The notes under the pieces are model-generated. The model was given only the letters and a program-made list of their open reading frames with translations, did not search any database and had not been told where the DNA came from. From Acanthaster planci (Eukaryota > Echinodermata > Asteroidea > Valvatida > Acanthasteridae), in the NCBI RefSeq assembly GCF_001949145.1, contig NW_019091356.1, positions 3,277,747 through 3,339,746 on the forward strand: 62,000 nucleotides of DNA. The letters run 5' to 3'. Each line of letters opens with the position of its first letter. Position 1 is the first letter of the stretch. Below, in pieces: positions 1 through 11,987 of the stretch. The translations under genes were made by a program, and so were the position numbers.

Positions 1-119
1 CTGTGCTTCATTGAAGTGTTTACCAAGTGACCCAAAGAGTGACTTCCACATAGGAGGGTTAATAAAGATTAAACCAAATCTTCAGAGTTACTACCTGCTT
101 ACGAAGAAACAGCAAATGT

Positions 120-3100
120 TTACACATAATGAAACAAATTCGGTGCTGCCGGGGCCTCCATCATGAATCTGATATCGAGTGTGGATTTGAACGAGACAGA
201 AATATGCCGTGGCCGCACCTTCTGTTTGGCTATCTCCCGGTTTTTCCTCTCCACTGCCGCCAGGATTTCTTCCTCCTCCCCTTCCATGGCCTCGCAGCGA
301 ATCAGGAGGTTCTGATACTCCTTGAAATATTTCTCGGCCAGTTCCTCTGGTGTTGGCTTCCTCCTACCTGAGCCACCAGGCTCCGCCCCTCCATGGTCGC
401 CGTAACGCCCGGGGGTTACACTGGTTTGGTTGTAGGCTGGGTGAGCCGCTCGCCCGTCTCGGGAAGCGTCCCTGTAATCTGAGTGGTACAGTCCAGCAGC
501 GGCAGGGGTTGCCCCGTTAACAGGGTGGCCGGAATATTCGGAGGGGTCGTACTTTGGGTGGGACGTCGGCGCTGAGGGGGTTGGGACTGGCGCCGTGCGG
601 CGATGGTTCGTTGCTGATGCTATAACCTGCTGCAGGGTAGTGTTCACTGCAGTGGAAGAAACTATGCAGGGCAAAAAATAAGAATGCAACGTCAGCAACA
701 CCATCATCAGTGATCAACAGAAATCAAACTAATGCACATGTAACCTCCAGACTGAGAACGTCCCCACTTTGGTTATTTTGTGGCTACGTCTTTGATTTTG
801 CTATTAAAAAATCCACGGAAAGTAGCATTAGCCACGGATAACAATTTAGACATAAGCATACAAAAGGACTTGAAATCAAAGAACCCTCACCCAAGACCAA
901 TTGATGCATTTTGACCCTTTGAGGACGTGGGCACGCAGACAGCCAATGAACTCTACGCACTTGCTTGGTTAAGAACCTACACTGCTTCAAAATAAAACGA
1001 CTTTCCACTGAGACAATGAGCCAGTCTGCTATATCATAAAGACAAGGCCATTCGAGAACAACACAAGTGGGCAAGTCGGCGTATGGCTGCACTGATATGA
1101 CAAACTAACAAGCGCACATGCTGCTGTTCCCACATATAGCCTTGGACGCGCTTCAACTTGGGCATGTGCTGTCGCAATATCACAGTGTCTCATTCCACTT
1201 AGCAGTCAAGTGAACATAACTTCAGGAGTTTTGTCACCTCTACCATGACTTCGTACCTCGCGCTCGGCAGGTGGGACACTTGATTCTGTCTTCAGCACAG
1301 GCCTCACACAGGGTGTGGCCACAGGGTATGAGAACATACGGTGTGTGGTCTGGGGGAACCTAGCAAAGCAATAACAGGTAATAACATTGATGTCACAACA
1401 GGTGTGTGAAGTGTCTTTGATGAATTTGCAAAAACTGATTGAAAACTTCCTAAATACCACACAAGCACTTTGCCAAACATGAATCTTTCAACTCCTAAGT
1501 TAGCAGCCTGGATTTCTGGTTTTATTCTAGGGGCACTAGTCAAAAGCCATAAAAAATCAACTTTAAAAAACACAAATGTATATGAATACATGAAATTACA
1601 AAAGTTAGACTATGTCTGAAAAACTTGGCTATGGCTAATGATGATACATATGCCTATGGTAGTTACCAGCTAGCGGCCATAGCCAATTAACGTCTAGGTT
1701 ATCACCAGCCATAGTCAACCCTTTTTGGACGCAGCTTCTTGTTGTAAGGCTCCTCACCATTAACTGTTTGCATTTGCTGCACTTGTGGTTTGACAGTGCG
1801 CTTCCCTCGACTTCGTCCTCATCATCTAAGATGCTCTTCCCCGAGTAGCCAACGGACTGCATCATCTGACTCCTCTCCTGCCTCAGGTCGGCCCGTACTT
1901 TGCTGGCAATCTGGTCCGCTAGCTTGTCAAAGGCATCCGGGCCCATCAGGTCTCGAGTTCTCGGCTCCGACTGGCCAGCGGTTCCGGGTAATCTGTCGTG
2001 TGATTGGCCAGCAGTCGGTGTCTTGGATCCTGATTGGCTGTCTGTTGATGGGACGGATACTGATTGGACGGTGTTTTTGGTGGGCTTTTCTGATTGGGTG
2101 GAAGTTTGGAAATCCCACTCATCCCTGGGATGTTTGGAAACACTTGATAGGCCTATCCTGGAATCTGACTGCATACTTGAAGTGGAAGATTTGCCTTCAT
2201 CCCTGTTGTACAAATTTGGCTCAGAGCCTGAACACAGCATCCTACCCTTGGAGACAAACTCCTCTCCGGGGCTCTTCGGATTCTTGGTGGAACCAGAGTC
2301 ACTTCTCGATGAACCAAGGCGATTCGATGATGGAGGCCGCCCTGAAGAGGGAGGTCTACCTCCAGTGACCTTTGACACACCACTATTCCTCCCACTTGAG
2401 GATCTCGAGTTGTTTGCTCCAGATGCAGATCTTGAGTTGCTCGGACGGGCCGGAGAAGCAGAACGTGCTCTCACTGACGTTGGCTTTTTCTTGGAACCAC
2501 TACCAACAACCCAGGAAATTGTGTCTAGGTGAGGCCAAAAAAAAAATTTGACCGAAATATTTCTTGTTGTTTGGGTAAAACATATAAGTACGTTATGCAA
2601 GGCCAAATGCTCCAGAAGACAAGTTTTAAAAAATTTTCCCCTCCCCCAAAAACCTCATCAAGTGTTGGATTAAATATTCAAAAGCTGATTACCTTCCACA
2701 ACCAAATATCTGTTTTTTGTTACTGGACATTAAAAAATACAAATAAAATTTAGACACTCAAATGCGCACAAAATAAAAAGGTTGGAGGAGCCTGTTGGTG
2801 CAAGGAAATTCCAGTACTGAAAGAAAATATATTATGACAGATGTGAGAGACACTGACAATCCACTTCATAAATTTTATTTGAACTAATCACCAATTTTTT
2901 TTTAAAATACTGCTGAAGATAAGGTACATATAACACATGTCACAATGACTGCATTTCTGATATTTTACTGGTCCAGATTGTGCATTCAGACCTGTTTTCT
3001 TTGGTGGCTCTTTCAACGTTGCCCCCATCTTACTCCCACTGCCCCGGCCAGGCCGGGCATCCGATGAGGTCCTCTCCGACTTCCCTGATGAGGACGCTCT

Positions 3101-3703
3101 CTGGTCCATCCAATTCTTCTGCATGCGCTTGATCTCTTGCACCTTGAGCGGGGACGAAAGTGAGAAAAAAAATCTTCTTCCTCTGCTCACAGAAAGGTCA
3201 TTCGATGCCAATTCGAACACCCTCCCAATTGACCTGACTCAGACTTGTATGTAAAAAATGGGTTTTATATTTACAGGTCTATTTCTGATTGTAGGCCTTT
3301 GTAAAAATCACATAACTCTTTTGCAAATAACATAGGCTAGCCTTGCCTACATCTTAATACAGTAAAGGGCGCAGGGGCTACTTTTGTTTAGGCCTAAATT
3401 GTTTGCTTTTCATGTTTTCAGCATGTTTAGTACATGTACTTGTCATGTTTGTCCTTTTGTCATGTTTGCAGGGATGCTTGGTTTGTTTGTTTTCACATAT
3501 GGACGCGACACAGTTTTCAGGTTAAAACGGCAAGTAGGGTCCCCTAGACTACAGTGCTGTACGTGCGTCAGTCACTGAATATGTTGAATGAACGGCATGA
3601 TGCAGACGACGCGCTAGGCCTAGTACTGACAATGTCAATCCCGTTTTAAACATGTGTAACTACTCACTTTTTCGGATATTCCTTGATTCTTTTTTGATGC
3701 CAT
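120..3703 (-). CDS. RING-finger (C3HC4) protein, 532 aa, five exons, family not recognised
   Basis: Exons on the minus strand, in order: 3668-3703, 2992-3142, 1758-2524, 1257-1359, 120-661; total 1599 nt, phases agree at every junction. The first exon encodes MASKKNQGISEK and ends at a GTGAGT donor. Residues about 63-300 are Ser/Arg/Pro-rich and look disordered, with a predicted helix near 'DAFDKLADQIASKVRADL'. The RING finger is split by an intron: CSKC at 311-314, then C331, H333, C336, C339, C346 and C349. All eight zinc ligands are present, so E3 ubiquitin-ligase activity is plausible but inferred. A Glu-rich, probably coiled-coil segment follows at about 453-502 ('EELAEKYFKEYQNLL'), and the protein ends in FHYV. 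Exon 2 has a weak donor (GTCTGA). Exon 3 uses the acceptor CCTAG after a T-rich tract because it alone restores phase. The 3' UTR leaves the window on the left. I do not recognise the orthologue. Confidence 0.85.
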
Positions 3704-4712
3704 TTTTAAAAGAAGATGGTCTTCCTTTTTTTAATGTAAATTTCACAAAGTCATGTGTTTTTTTCCTCACGAAATCAGCAAAATTTATGAACGACAGAAC
3801 GCTCCGTCGATTTCTGTTTATGCAGCCATAGTTCCCTAAGGCCTACTTGAAAACACACAATTTCTCGTCCGGTGCTCGTTGCATGTTTTTGTTAAAAATG
3901 CAAATCTGAGCTCAGGATATATTCATATGCAAATATTAGGCCTATCCAATCAAGATATAACATTAAATATTGTTTACATAAACTTCGAAGAATTAATTTG
4001 AACAAATGAAAAATCTTTACGTTGACAACCTTGTCAATTCTCACTTTGTACGAGACAATTTTTCAGCGGCCATTTTAATTTATGATATGAAGGCGGCCCG
4101 CGGACAGACCGAATAAAAAAATTCCCATCACAGCACTTGTTGAAATTCAAGCGTTCCTCAGTATGAGAAGTGGAAAATGTCGTTGATAAAAACTTGATTA
4201 GTAAGTAGTTAAAACTGTATAAAGATGTCATCCTTGTTCTCTAGTTGATGTTTAATTGCACTCATCACCTGGATTTGAAAGGAATGATTGGTCAGTGCTA
4301 ATTTATTGTTGGTGTCGGAATAGTGAGACATGTCATTGATCGGAGTGCACCGAGGTAAATAGGCCAGTTGTCAGACAGTAGGCCCATGGTAGGCCTAAAG
4401 TATGTGGTATCATGATAATGCTTGCCTGCTGCACAGAGAGATTTGCTGTTCGGAAAGATTATGCGTGTGGGCTTACTGCCTTTTGTTAAATAACAGTCTG
4501 ACAGTAGGCTTAATTAAATGTTAGCCTACTAACATGATTAATTATTATTACTTATTTCTAGTATTAAATCAAGGATCCCCCAAACACGCCAAACATTTCA
4601 AAAGATCTGTAAGCACTGACAGTTAACCAGTTTGTAGCTCTCAAGCAGACTGAAGAAGCCATTCATGGTCATGCCTGAGGCTGTAGTAAGAGAGGAGACA
4701 ATGAGAAGCAGT

Positions 4713-4741
4713 TACCCCCAGAACTGTGGGGTTCGAAGTCC
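4713..4741 (+). repeat. Solo copy of the CCCCAGAACTGTGGGGT repeat motif
   Basis: The 17-bp core at 4716-4732 is identical to the arms of a hairpin at 52103-52145. Similarity continues outside the core (TTCGAAGTCCG here, TCCGACGTCCG there), so this is a dispersed repeat rather than a chance match. Confidence 0.6.
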
Positions 4742-5224
4742 GGTAGAAAATGGGTGTACTGTTGTGAGCATCAATGCTATTAATGATTAAAAACAGTAAA
4801 ATAAGTGGCCACTTTCCGCCACTTTCCCTCCATCCATCCACTCAAAACTAGGTGGGTGTCCAGTTAGGAAGAAAATGCACCATACACACAGTAGTATACA
4901 GGGCATGCAGTGGGTAACTGGGGCTAAATGTCCGAGGGGGCACTCCGGGGGACGCACACACAGTTTTTCAGGGAACTGCCACCAGAAAATAAGCTGCAGC
5001 TGCGTAGCTATGTAAACTCAACAGAGATACATGTATTTACAGATTTCAAATGGGGGACCCGGGGGGGCATGGACGTCTGTAGTTACACCACTGAAAGTAA
5101 GGGCAGCACAACAGCACACATGCCTCCACGTGCCTTACGCATCCGTCATACGAGTTGGTTGGCATACGTGTACGAGTTGGTCAGCGTACGACTTGGCGCA
5201 TACAAGTTGGCATACATATGAGTT

Positions 5225-5345
5225 AAAACGGCATTCGGAATCACATAGGCCTTGGGACTGGAAACCCAATACACGTGTTGACCTACATGTACATGTAGCC
5301 AGAATTCGAACCCGGACCACAGAGGTGGAAGCCGAGGAAAAGAAC
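5225..5345 (-). repeat. tRNA-derived SINE-like fragment just upstream of HROB
   Basis: Read on the minus strand, this contains a pol III B-box-like sequence (GGGTTCGAATTCTGG, plus positions about 5300-5315), then ACATGTACATGT and TTGGGTTTCCAGTCC. The order B-box, spacer, TTGGGTTTTC-type tail recurs at about 32685-32740 on the plus strand, which supports one dispersed family. The A-box is degenerate. Ends and target-site duplication were not found. Confidence 0.45.
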
Positions 5346-5425
5346 CACTACATGTATCCCAACATGACTCCCCTTTGTTTCCTTTGACAATTTTGAAGGT
5401 CCAGTAGTGCTGAGAGCTTATCACC

Positions 5426-8400
5426 ATGTTTCAGATCGGTGAGGAAGATTTCTCGTTCGGAGATGATGAAGTAAGTAAAAGTTGACATTGAGTCAACCAT
5501 TTTACATCATCTTGAAGTTAAATGGACAGAGCTTCAAGTTTCAAGTTGCACTTCTCCATAGTGTTAAGTAGAAAAGTACACCTAACTACTGTAATACACC
5601 GACCTTTGTTATCTTACGCTGATTTGCACTGCAGAGACTTGGACCTCAAGAGCAGTAAAATACTTTCTTGTGTACTGCATGTTTTTGCTATACATCAGTC
5701 TGTACTGTTTGATGGTTTGGAAGGCACGAGGTTTTGAGGTTTCATGTAATTAAACCAAACTATAAGTAACCAGTAACTTTTATTGAATTTTAAAAAATCG
5801 GAGTGGTTACTCAAGTAATGTGATGCTGTTTTACTTTCAGGATTTCTGGTCAGAAGCCTTGGAAGTTGAGGCTGCTGCTACCGCAGCCAACTCCAACAAA
5901 CCTGTTGCCAGCTCCAACATCCCAGCAGGAAGCTTTGCCACCAGGAGTCACCTCCATCAGATTCAAACAGGAAGCGAGAAGGCCTTACCGTCCAGAGGTG
6001 CAGGTCCATCAGCGCAGGCCCTTGGCCAAAATGCAATGGGTGTTGGCACCACACTGAATGGTCCCCCGGTAGCCAGGACACTGCAAGTCACCAACAAAGA
6101 CCTTTCCACAACTCCTGGGAATCCGACCAAGAGGAAGTTCTCTTTCAAGCAGAAATCACCACACAATACCACTGTACCACCTGTTAACACCGGTCTTGGA
6201 GCAAGCAAAAGGGCAAAACTGGACAGCCAAACTCCGACAACTTTCAACAACTCTCGTCAGCAGGTCGCAAGTGACAAGCCGGGAGCAGCACAAGACCTGA
6301 ACAAGATTGTGCAAACACAAGCAGGTGTAAACATGGGCAATCTCAAGGCACAGACAACCCAGATTTCAGGAGCTCCAAAGTGCAAACAGCCCATAACCAA
6401 CTCAAAAGCTACCACGGAAAGACAAGGACAATCGATGAACAATCGGACCAGCGCTCCACAATTTCTTCAACAGAACACAAACAAAAACTTGCTTGACAGC
6501 AATTGCAGAGAATCGCAGTTCACGAACGGCCCACTCGCTGGAAAAGATCATCAGACAACTCCTGCGAGAGGTACTTCAAATTCGAGAGTTGAAGGACAGC
6601 AGCCCAACAATGCCACGAGCAAAGCCACCGGTGGACTTCCATTTGAGTTTGAAGATAATTTCATTGCAGATATTGACTTATCGGAAGATTACTTTGATTG
6701 GAATCTGGCAACTGAACCGTGTAACACCACAACTATTTCAAGTAACACCAAGTCAGCTGTCACATTTAGTAATCATTTGAATCCACCTACCTCAACGCAG
6801 AGGCCGCCTCACAATTTAAGGAGCAGCTTCAGTGGGCCCTCAACACCAACTTCACCAGCAGCAAGCCACACTCCTGAATATTCCATTTCAAATCTGAACA
6901 TGCAAAATCACTCCATAAACCCGCCGGTACACTTGAATCGACTGAGACCGTGTGCAGCCCAGGGAGGCATGCTACAATCCACAGGCCTGCAAAACAATTC
7001 ATTATCCCGCATTGCACCGTCCACCCAACTAAACAACGCCAGTCAGTCTGCAACCAGATTCAGTTTGCCACTGACTGCTCAAACTTCTCGACCTAGTCTG
7101 CTGAACCAAACTCGGCAGTTCCAGGGTAACCCCACAAGGATGAACTTTCAACCTCGCACTCCGTCGCCAAGTTTCTCTGCCCCTAGACCCAGCACCCAGG
7201 GATCAGGCCCACCCAGATATACATCACCTTCACCACAATCCCTGGGTAGGGGTGCTGCACAAGGTGCTACATGTATGTCCACTCTGCGGACCCCAAATAT
7301 CCGACCGCTAACTGCCAACAATCTGACCCCTCGTCCATTCACCCCAAACCCACGCTTCCACAACTCAGGCCGCCCAAGTCAGAGTGGGCCAAGCCAAGGG
7401 GACAGGCCGTTCACCACACACGGTGTCAAACCCCAGGGCAGAGGGATGGCCACTCCTCAGACCCCACTCCTGACGTCAAGGGTGGCTCAGCTGTTTCAGA
7501 CTCCCACCACTGGGAATGCTGGCCCTTCCCGTACAAGAGTGAGAAAGTTTCCAGGACCAGCAGGGGTGCTTCCAAAACTGGTTGGTATTTAAAGCCATTC
7601 CATCTTGCCAAGCACCATATCCAAGTTTTCAGTAATCTGTGAGGAAAATCCCCCTGGATACGTTTGGCAAGTTCCCTTATTGTTTTTATCCGCTCAAAAA
7701 AAGGGTATTATTTTGAAAATAATAGAATAGGAAACTTCTCAGAAACAGTCTGAGAAAAATTACCTGACATAACAACCTTCGGCAAAGAGTTATCAAAAAG
7801 ATCCATTTAAATAGCAACCATCCCTCTCCAGCATCGTTATTTGGTCGCTGTTACAGACACAAGGTCAGAAACTAAATGACATCAAGCTGCCCTCTCCAGA
7901 AAGTGATCCTGACAAGCCAGGTACAAGCTCAGATAAGCAGGAGGTAAGTGAAAAGCAATGAAATTTTACAACCTCTGTTATTATCTACTGCATCCATTCT
8001 GCTCTTAATTTCAATATTTTGTAAATTTTTTTTTTTTTTTGAGTTTCATTTACTTATACTTCCAATTTATGTAATTGACTTGGTCAATCCATCAAACCCA
8101 TTTCAAACATTTTCCTCACCACCATGAACTGTAGGAGTTTGATAGCTCCCAAGATGTCATTGGGGATACAGATTTCACTCACGGGGCCTGGCTGACCATG
8201 AAGGCAGACCTGGGACTGGATGAGGATGACCCTTGCTCCTTGTTGGCCAAGAATAACATTGCCTTGGTGCTGAGAAAGGTAAGCCAATATTTTGTAGTTC
8301 AATAGCTTCATGCATATGCATGTAGGGAGGATGTGGTGCTGGAGAGTAAATACAGTTAATTTGGGAAGAGGTTTCCAATTGTTAGTTGTTTTTTTTTTAC

Positions 8401-10358
8401 TGGACTCTTGTGTATTATTCTTGGAGGGGGTGGGAATTGGGGTTGACTTTTTTTCTCCCTGTTAAAAAAATTTGATGCGTGTACTCCATGCACCGTTGCT
8501 CAAGTGAATTCTCATGCAAAATTACTACTGATTTGTATGCATTCTGTCCAGAAGTTGTGACATGTACTCCATGCACTGTTGATCTTGTGCATTTCTTCTC
8601 ATGCGAAAGATGCGACCAGTTTGTACACATTTTGTCGAAAAATAGTTGGACAGATACACATGTTCACTCTCACCTTCCTGGAATCCATTATCTAATGGTA
8701 ACCACTCACTAAGCTTTTTACCCATTCTGGTCAAACATCGACCAGGCCAGCTTGAAGCAGCTAGCCAAGAACAAGGTGCCCCACCTGTGCGTGCTGATCA
8801 AGGCTGTCACTTTTGACGCCGATGCCAGCGTGGTCCTGCGAGACCCGACGGGCGAGATGCAGGGCACCATGCACCGTCGGCTGGTGGAGGAGCACCAGGC
8901 AGAGCTCAAGCCCGGCAGCGTCTTGGTCCTCAGACAGGTTCGTATGAAATTTCTGAGACTCAAATTTGATGAGCAGATCTCACTCTGATGATAAATCATT
9001 ACTGGATTTCATTTGGTTGGCTCCATTTAGGAAATTCCTGGGGTTGCATATGCAAATATCTTTACACTGTGAGAGAGACACAGCAAAAACTGATGTCATT
9101 AACAGCATTTATGCCAATACAAGGATGGAAGCTACTCGGTTATTTTTAATCCTTTGGTAATCCAAATGACTACAAATTCAACCCGGCCTTCCTTGAGTTC
9201 TGGAAAGTAGAGCTGAGCTTTCAACCTGCTAAGTAAATCAGGGTTCTTGAATATCTATCATCTGATACGGTTTCCCTGTATCTCATCATACTAAGTTAAC
9301 ATCATGCTATTTATATATAACGGTTTGCCCGTACCCAACGTATATTAATAAGCACTGTATGCTCAGTGCTTGTCTGAGAGCTTGCAAAAAAAACCTCACA
9401 AGCTTACTCGGGTGGGACTCGAACCCACGACCTCTTGCTTACTAGTGCAGATGTCTTAACCACTCGACCATCGAGCTTGCTGGGGTCGGCTGGCCGGTCC
9501 GAGTCAAATGAAGCAGCGGGTACCGCAAACTATTTTCAAGATGTATTTGGAAAAAAAAAAAATACATCTTGAAAATCATGCTATTTATAAATCAATGTTC
9601 TTGACCCTCCAACATGTGACACATTGGATATTCAATTGTTGGATTTCCTCGTTGCACCCGTTCCTCATCAAGCCACTTTTTTCCAGGTTGGTGTCCTGAG
9701 CCCGTCGCTACGCAACCACTACCTTAACATCACCCCTAGCAACCTGATCCAGATCTACCCCAGCGAATCCTCAGGCTCGTCCCGGTCTAGCCAGAGAACT
9801 CCAAAGTCACGCCCCCCAAGGCCATCACAGAGACCCGACAAGGAAGGGCAGTCTGCCGAGGTTGACAAAAACACCCCCAAGGGGTCAAGAAGTTTGGCAA
9901 CAAAAAGGAGGGATCTTTCCGGAGGGATGAAAAATGGAACTCTGGTTGAGTCGTCTCCAGAAGATAGCGTCGAGAGCCGGAAGAGGTTCTGCAGCCCAGA
10001 GCTGAAGACAACATGTACATCCAGTGGAAGCAGAGGCGCTGGGGAAGGCGAGCGTTTAGATGCAAACCACCAAGCATCAAGCAGGCCTGGTGTCAGGCTG
10101 GTGGAGGAGACTACCCTTTCCAGCAGGGACCGTAGCACCACAGGCAGATCCAAATATTTGCTGGAGAGGGAGACCACACTCTCCAGTAATGGCCGTACAG
10201 TTACCAAGCAAACTTGCCCTCAGAAAAGCATCTCTATTGCCAGCAGCTCCGTAGCCAGCGGAGTCAACTCAACAGGACCCAATTCGGACATTCCCAAAAG
10301 TGACGATTTCACAGACCTTCTTGCTGACATCGGTGATGACTTTTTTGACGACTTCTGA
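5426..10358 (+). CDS. HROB: Homologous recombination OB-fold protein (HROB / C17orf53 / MCM8IP), 959 aa, six exons
   Basis: Exons 5426-5470, 5841-7580, 7857-7943, 8135-8278, 8746-8937, 9687-10358; 2880 nt, every intron phase 0. In vertebrates HROB binds single-stranded DNA and recruits or stimulates the MCM8-MCM9 helicase during homologous recombination and cross-link repair in the nucleus. The short acidic first exon (MFQIGEEDFSFGDDE) runs into a long Ser/Thr/Pro/Gln/Asn-rich disordered region in exon 2 with one acidic-aromatic island near residues 282-297 ('IADIDLSEDYFDWN'). Exon 2 ends in 'FPGPAGVLPKL', a motif typical of the family. Residues about 640-775 (exons 4-6) form the OB-fold: 'NKVPHLCVLIKAVT', 'RDPTGEMQGTMHRRL', 'LKPGSVLVLRQ', 'SPSLRNHYLNITPSNL'. 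The C-terminus is acidic (DDFFDDF). The protein is longer than the human one (about 650 aa), mostly through exon 2. The exon 2 donor is weak (GTTGGT). Confidence 0.93.
8479..8642. repeat. Imperfect two-copy tandem duplication in HROB intron 4
   Basis: Two units about 83 bp apart share GTACTCCATGCAC (8481 and 8564), then CTCATGC.AAA, TTTGTA.GCATT/ACATT and TCTGTC/TTGTCGA-type ends. The copies are diverged, so the duplication is old. No coding potential. Confidence 0.6.
9316..9574 (-). mobile_element. tRNA-derived SINE inserted in HROB intron 5 (antisense), with 15-bp target-site duplication
   Basis: Identical direct repeats ATCATGCTATTTATA lie at 9301-9315 and 9575-9589 and bracket a 259-bp insert. 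On the minus strand the insert carries a tRNA-like head (plus 9398-9476) with an A-box-like TGGTCGAGTGGTTAAG and a perfect T-arm GTGGG-TTCGAGT-CCCAC. The acceptor stem is degenerate, so this is a SINE head and not a functional tRNA gene. The distal part has the small palindrome AGCACTG-TATGCT-CAGTGCT. The side next to the second duplication is an A-rich hairpin at 9531-9575 (TTTTCAAGATGTATTT and its complement). The perfect duplication indicates a fairly recent insertion. Confidence 0.8.
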
Positions 10359-10401
10359 ACCTTTCCCCCATTTGGATTTTGCCAAGAATATTATTAATTA
10401 T

Positions 10402-10407
10402 ATTAAA
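10402..10407 (+). other. Probable HROB polyadenylation signal (ATTAAA)
   Basis: ATTAAA lies 44 bp after the HROB stop codon in AT-rich sequence. It is the first variant polyA hexamer downstream; cleavage is inferred. Confidence 0.4.
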
Positions 10408-10547
10408 ATGTCAATTATGTTATTAATATTTCTTGTATTTTAGTATCCAGTTGATAAGAAGCTTTAGATATTAATGTATATCACAAATAGTTTAATCAAT
10501 GTTTGAAAGCATCAAACCCTTAACTTGGGACCCCAGGAATGAAACAC

Positions 10548-11003
10548 ATTTGTCACCAACACCACGAACTGACACTCGTGCGTGAGATGATCTCATTTGT
10601 GCGCATTTTAGAGAACCAAGTTTTTTTCATTTTCACAAACTGGCACCCGGTACAGTGCGGCACTTCTAACGCACACTCCATGCGTTTCCATTTTCACGAA
10701 CTGATAGTGATCTTAATTCCACTAGTTAAAACAAATTTTCATTAAATTTTGGGGTAAGGCAGCAAGTATATGGATGGATGAAATTCATGTCGGACCTTTC
10801 AAGGCATATTTCCTGTGCTGAACTGCCCTAACAAGCTTAGGTGTCAGTTTGTAAAAACAAAAATTAGTCTATTTTGCGTCAGTGCCCGATGAGCACACAC
10901 TCCAAAGGGTGTTAGTTTGTGAAACAAAGTTGTTGATAACGCGTTTTTTACAAACTGATATTCACTTGCCAATGAGTGTCAGTCTGTGGTGTCAAAGACG
11001 AAC
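10548..11003. repeat. Fold-back element with three co-centred motif pairs, about 450 bp
   Basis: Three inverted pairs share nearly the same centre (about 10775). CACCACGAACTGACACTC at 10560-10577 pairs with 10974-10991 (16 of 18). TTCACAAACTGGCACCC at 10632-10648 pairs with 10907-10923 (15 of 17). TTTTCACGAACTGATA at 10691-10706 pairs with 10842-10857. The motif (C)A(C/A)(G/A)AACTGACAC is itself repeated within each arm. This is the structure of a diverged fold-back or MITE element about 200 bp downstream of HROB. Confidence 0.7.
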
Positions 11004-11987
11004 TATGTCAAGAAATATCATCATATTTATTAAAAAGGGTAAACTGTTCCTCCAAATCTCCTCAAATTACAAAAAAGTACCTTTACCTTCAAATATTGTC
11101 CTTGTTTTACAACTATACAAAATTCCTAATGAAGATTTCAATTAAATAGTAATTCTCACAAAGCTGTTTAAAAAACATTAATGATTTACAAAGGATCCTC
11201 AAAACTGCTCTGATGTCAATTGTAATACTGAATTATTATTCCAGAAAAGGTATTACTACTGAAATTAAATCCAGCAGGGTCAGGTACTTTGGGATGGCAT
11301 TTACTTCAATAACAACCGGCAAAATATGGTAGAGGTTGTAAATGTCAGGGTTTTATTTAAACAGATTAATGAATACGGGTTATAGAGGATGTATAAATAT
11401 ACAATTTTGAGGGCTAAGCATGGCAACTGGCATGGAACATAGGCTGTTGAATAAGCTCTCAAATAATGGCGGGGAAATTCTTGACTCTTAGATGGGATGT
11501 GGTCTTGTCTGGTACATACCCAACTCGGGATAAAGCCATCCTCTGTGCCTGAATTGTATTAAGTTGGGTTTTTTTCTCACAGGAGAAACTGGGGTTCTCG
11601 AACAGGCAAATTTGGACGTGAGAAAAAGGAGTACAAATCTATCGTTCTTTGAAGCACTGTTCAGGTCATTCAGAGAGAGGCTGGGCTTGCAAGGTCCGGC
11701 CACTTGCATGGCTTCTCACCTTGGCTTCTCAAGTCGTTCATGTGGTCAAATTGAGTGCATCCTATTTTGAAAATCCGGTCAAATTCAAGACCAAGTTATT
11801 AATAAAAACAGCGTAGGCCTATTTAAATAGAAATCAAATGTTAATGTTGAATCAAATGTTAATAATGAAAATTAATTTCAAGTATGCCTTTACAGAGTCG
11901 ACATGCATTGCAGCTGTGCAGAACATATTCCCGAAATACATGTACATGTATATTCAGTCTTCTTTCATACAATATATTCTTGGTGAA

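Larger units (their letters stand above)
3704..5425. promoter_or_regulatory. Divergent upstream region shared by the RING gene and HROB
   Basis: This 1.7-kb stretch separates the start codons of two head-to-head genes. I see no coding exon in it. It holds a copy of a repeated motif at 4716-4732 (CCCCAGAACTGTGGGGT, also present near 52.1 kb) and a tRNA-SINE-like fragment at about 5225-5345, which ends less than 100 bp from the HROB start codon. No clear TATA box was recognised. Promoter function is inferred from gene orientation only. Confidence 0.4.

Noticed and set aside
1900-2532. 210-codon plus-strand open frame
   Set aside because: It is antisense to exon 3 of the RING gene, where the Ser/Arg-rich frame avoids antisense stops.
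9398-9476. Candidate functional tRNA gene (minus strand)
   Set aside because: D-stem and T-arm are good, but the acceptor stem mismatches and the sequence sits inside an insertion with a 15-bp target duplication, so it is a SINE head.
9755-10207. 150-codon minus-strand open frame
   Set aside because: Antisense to HROB exon 6; no domain and no splice partner.
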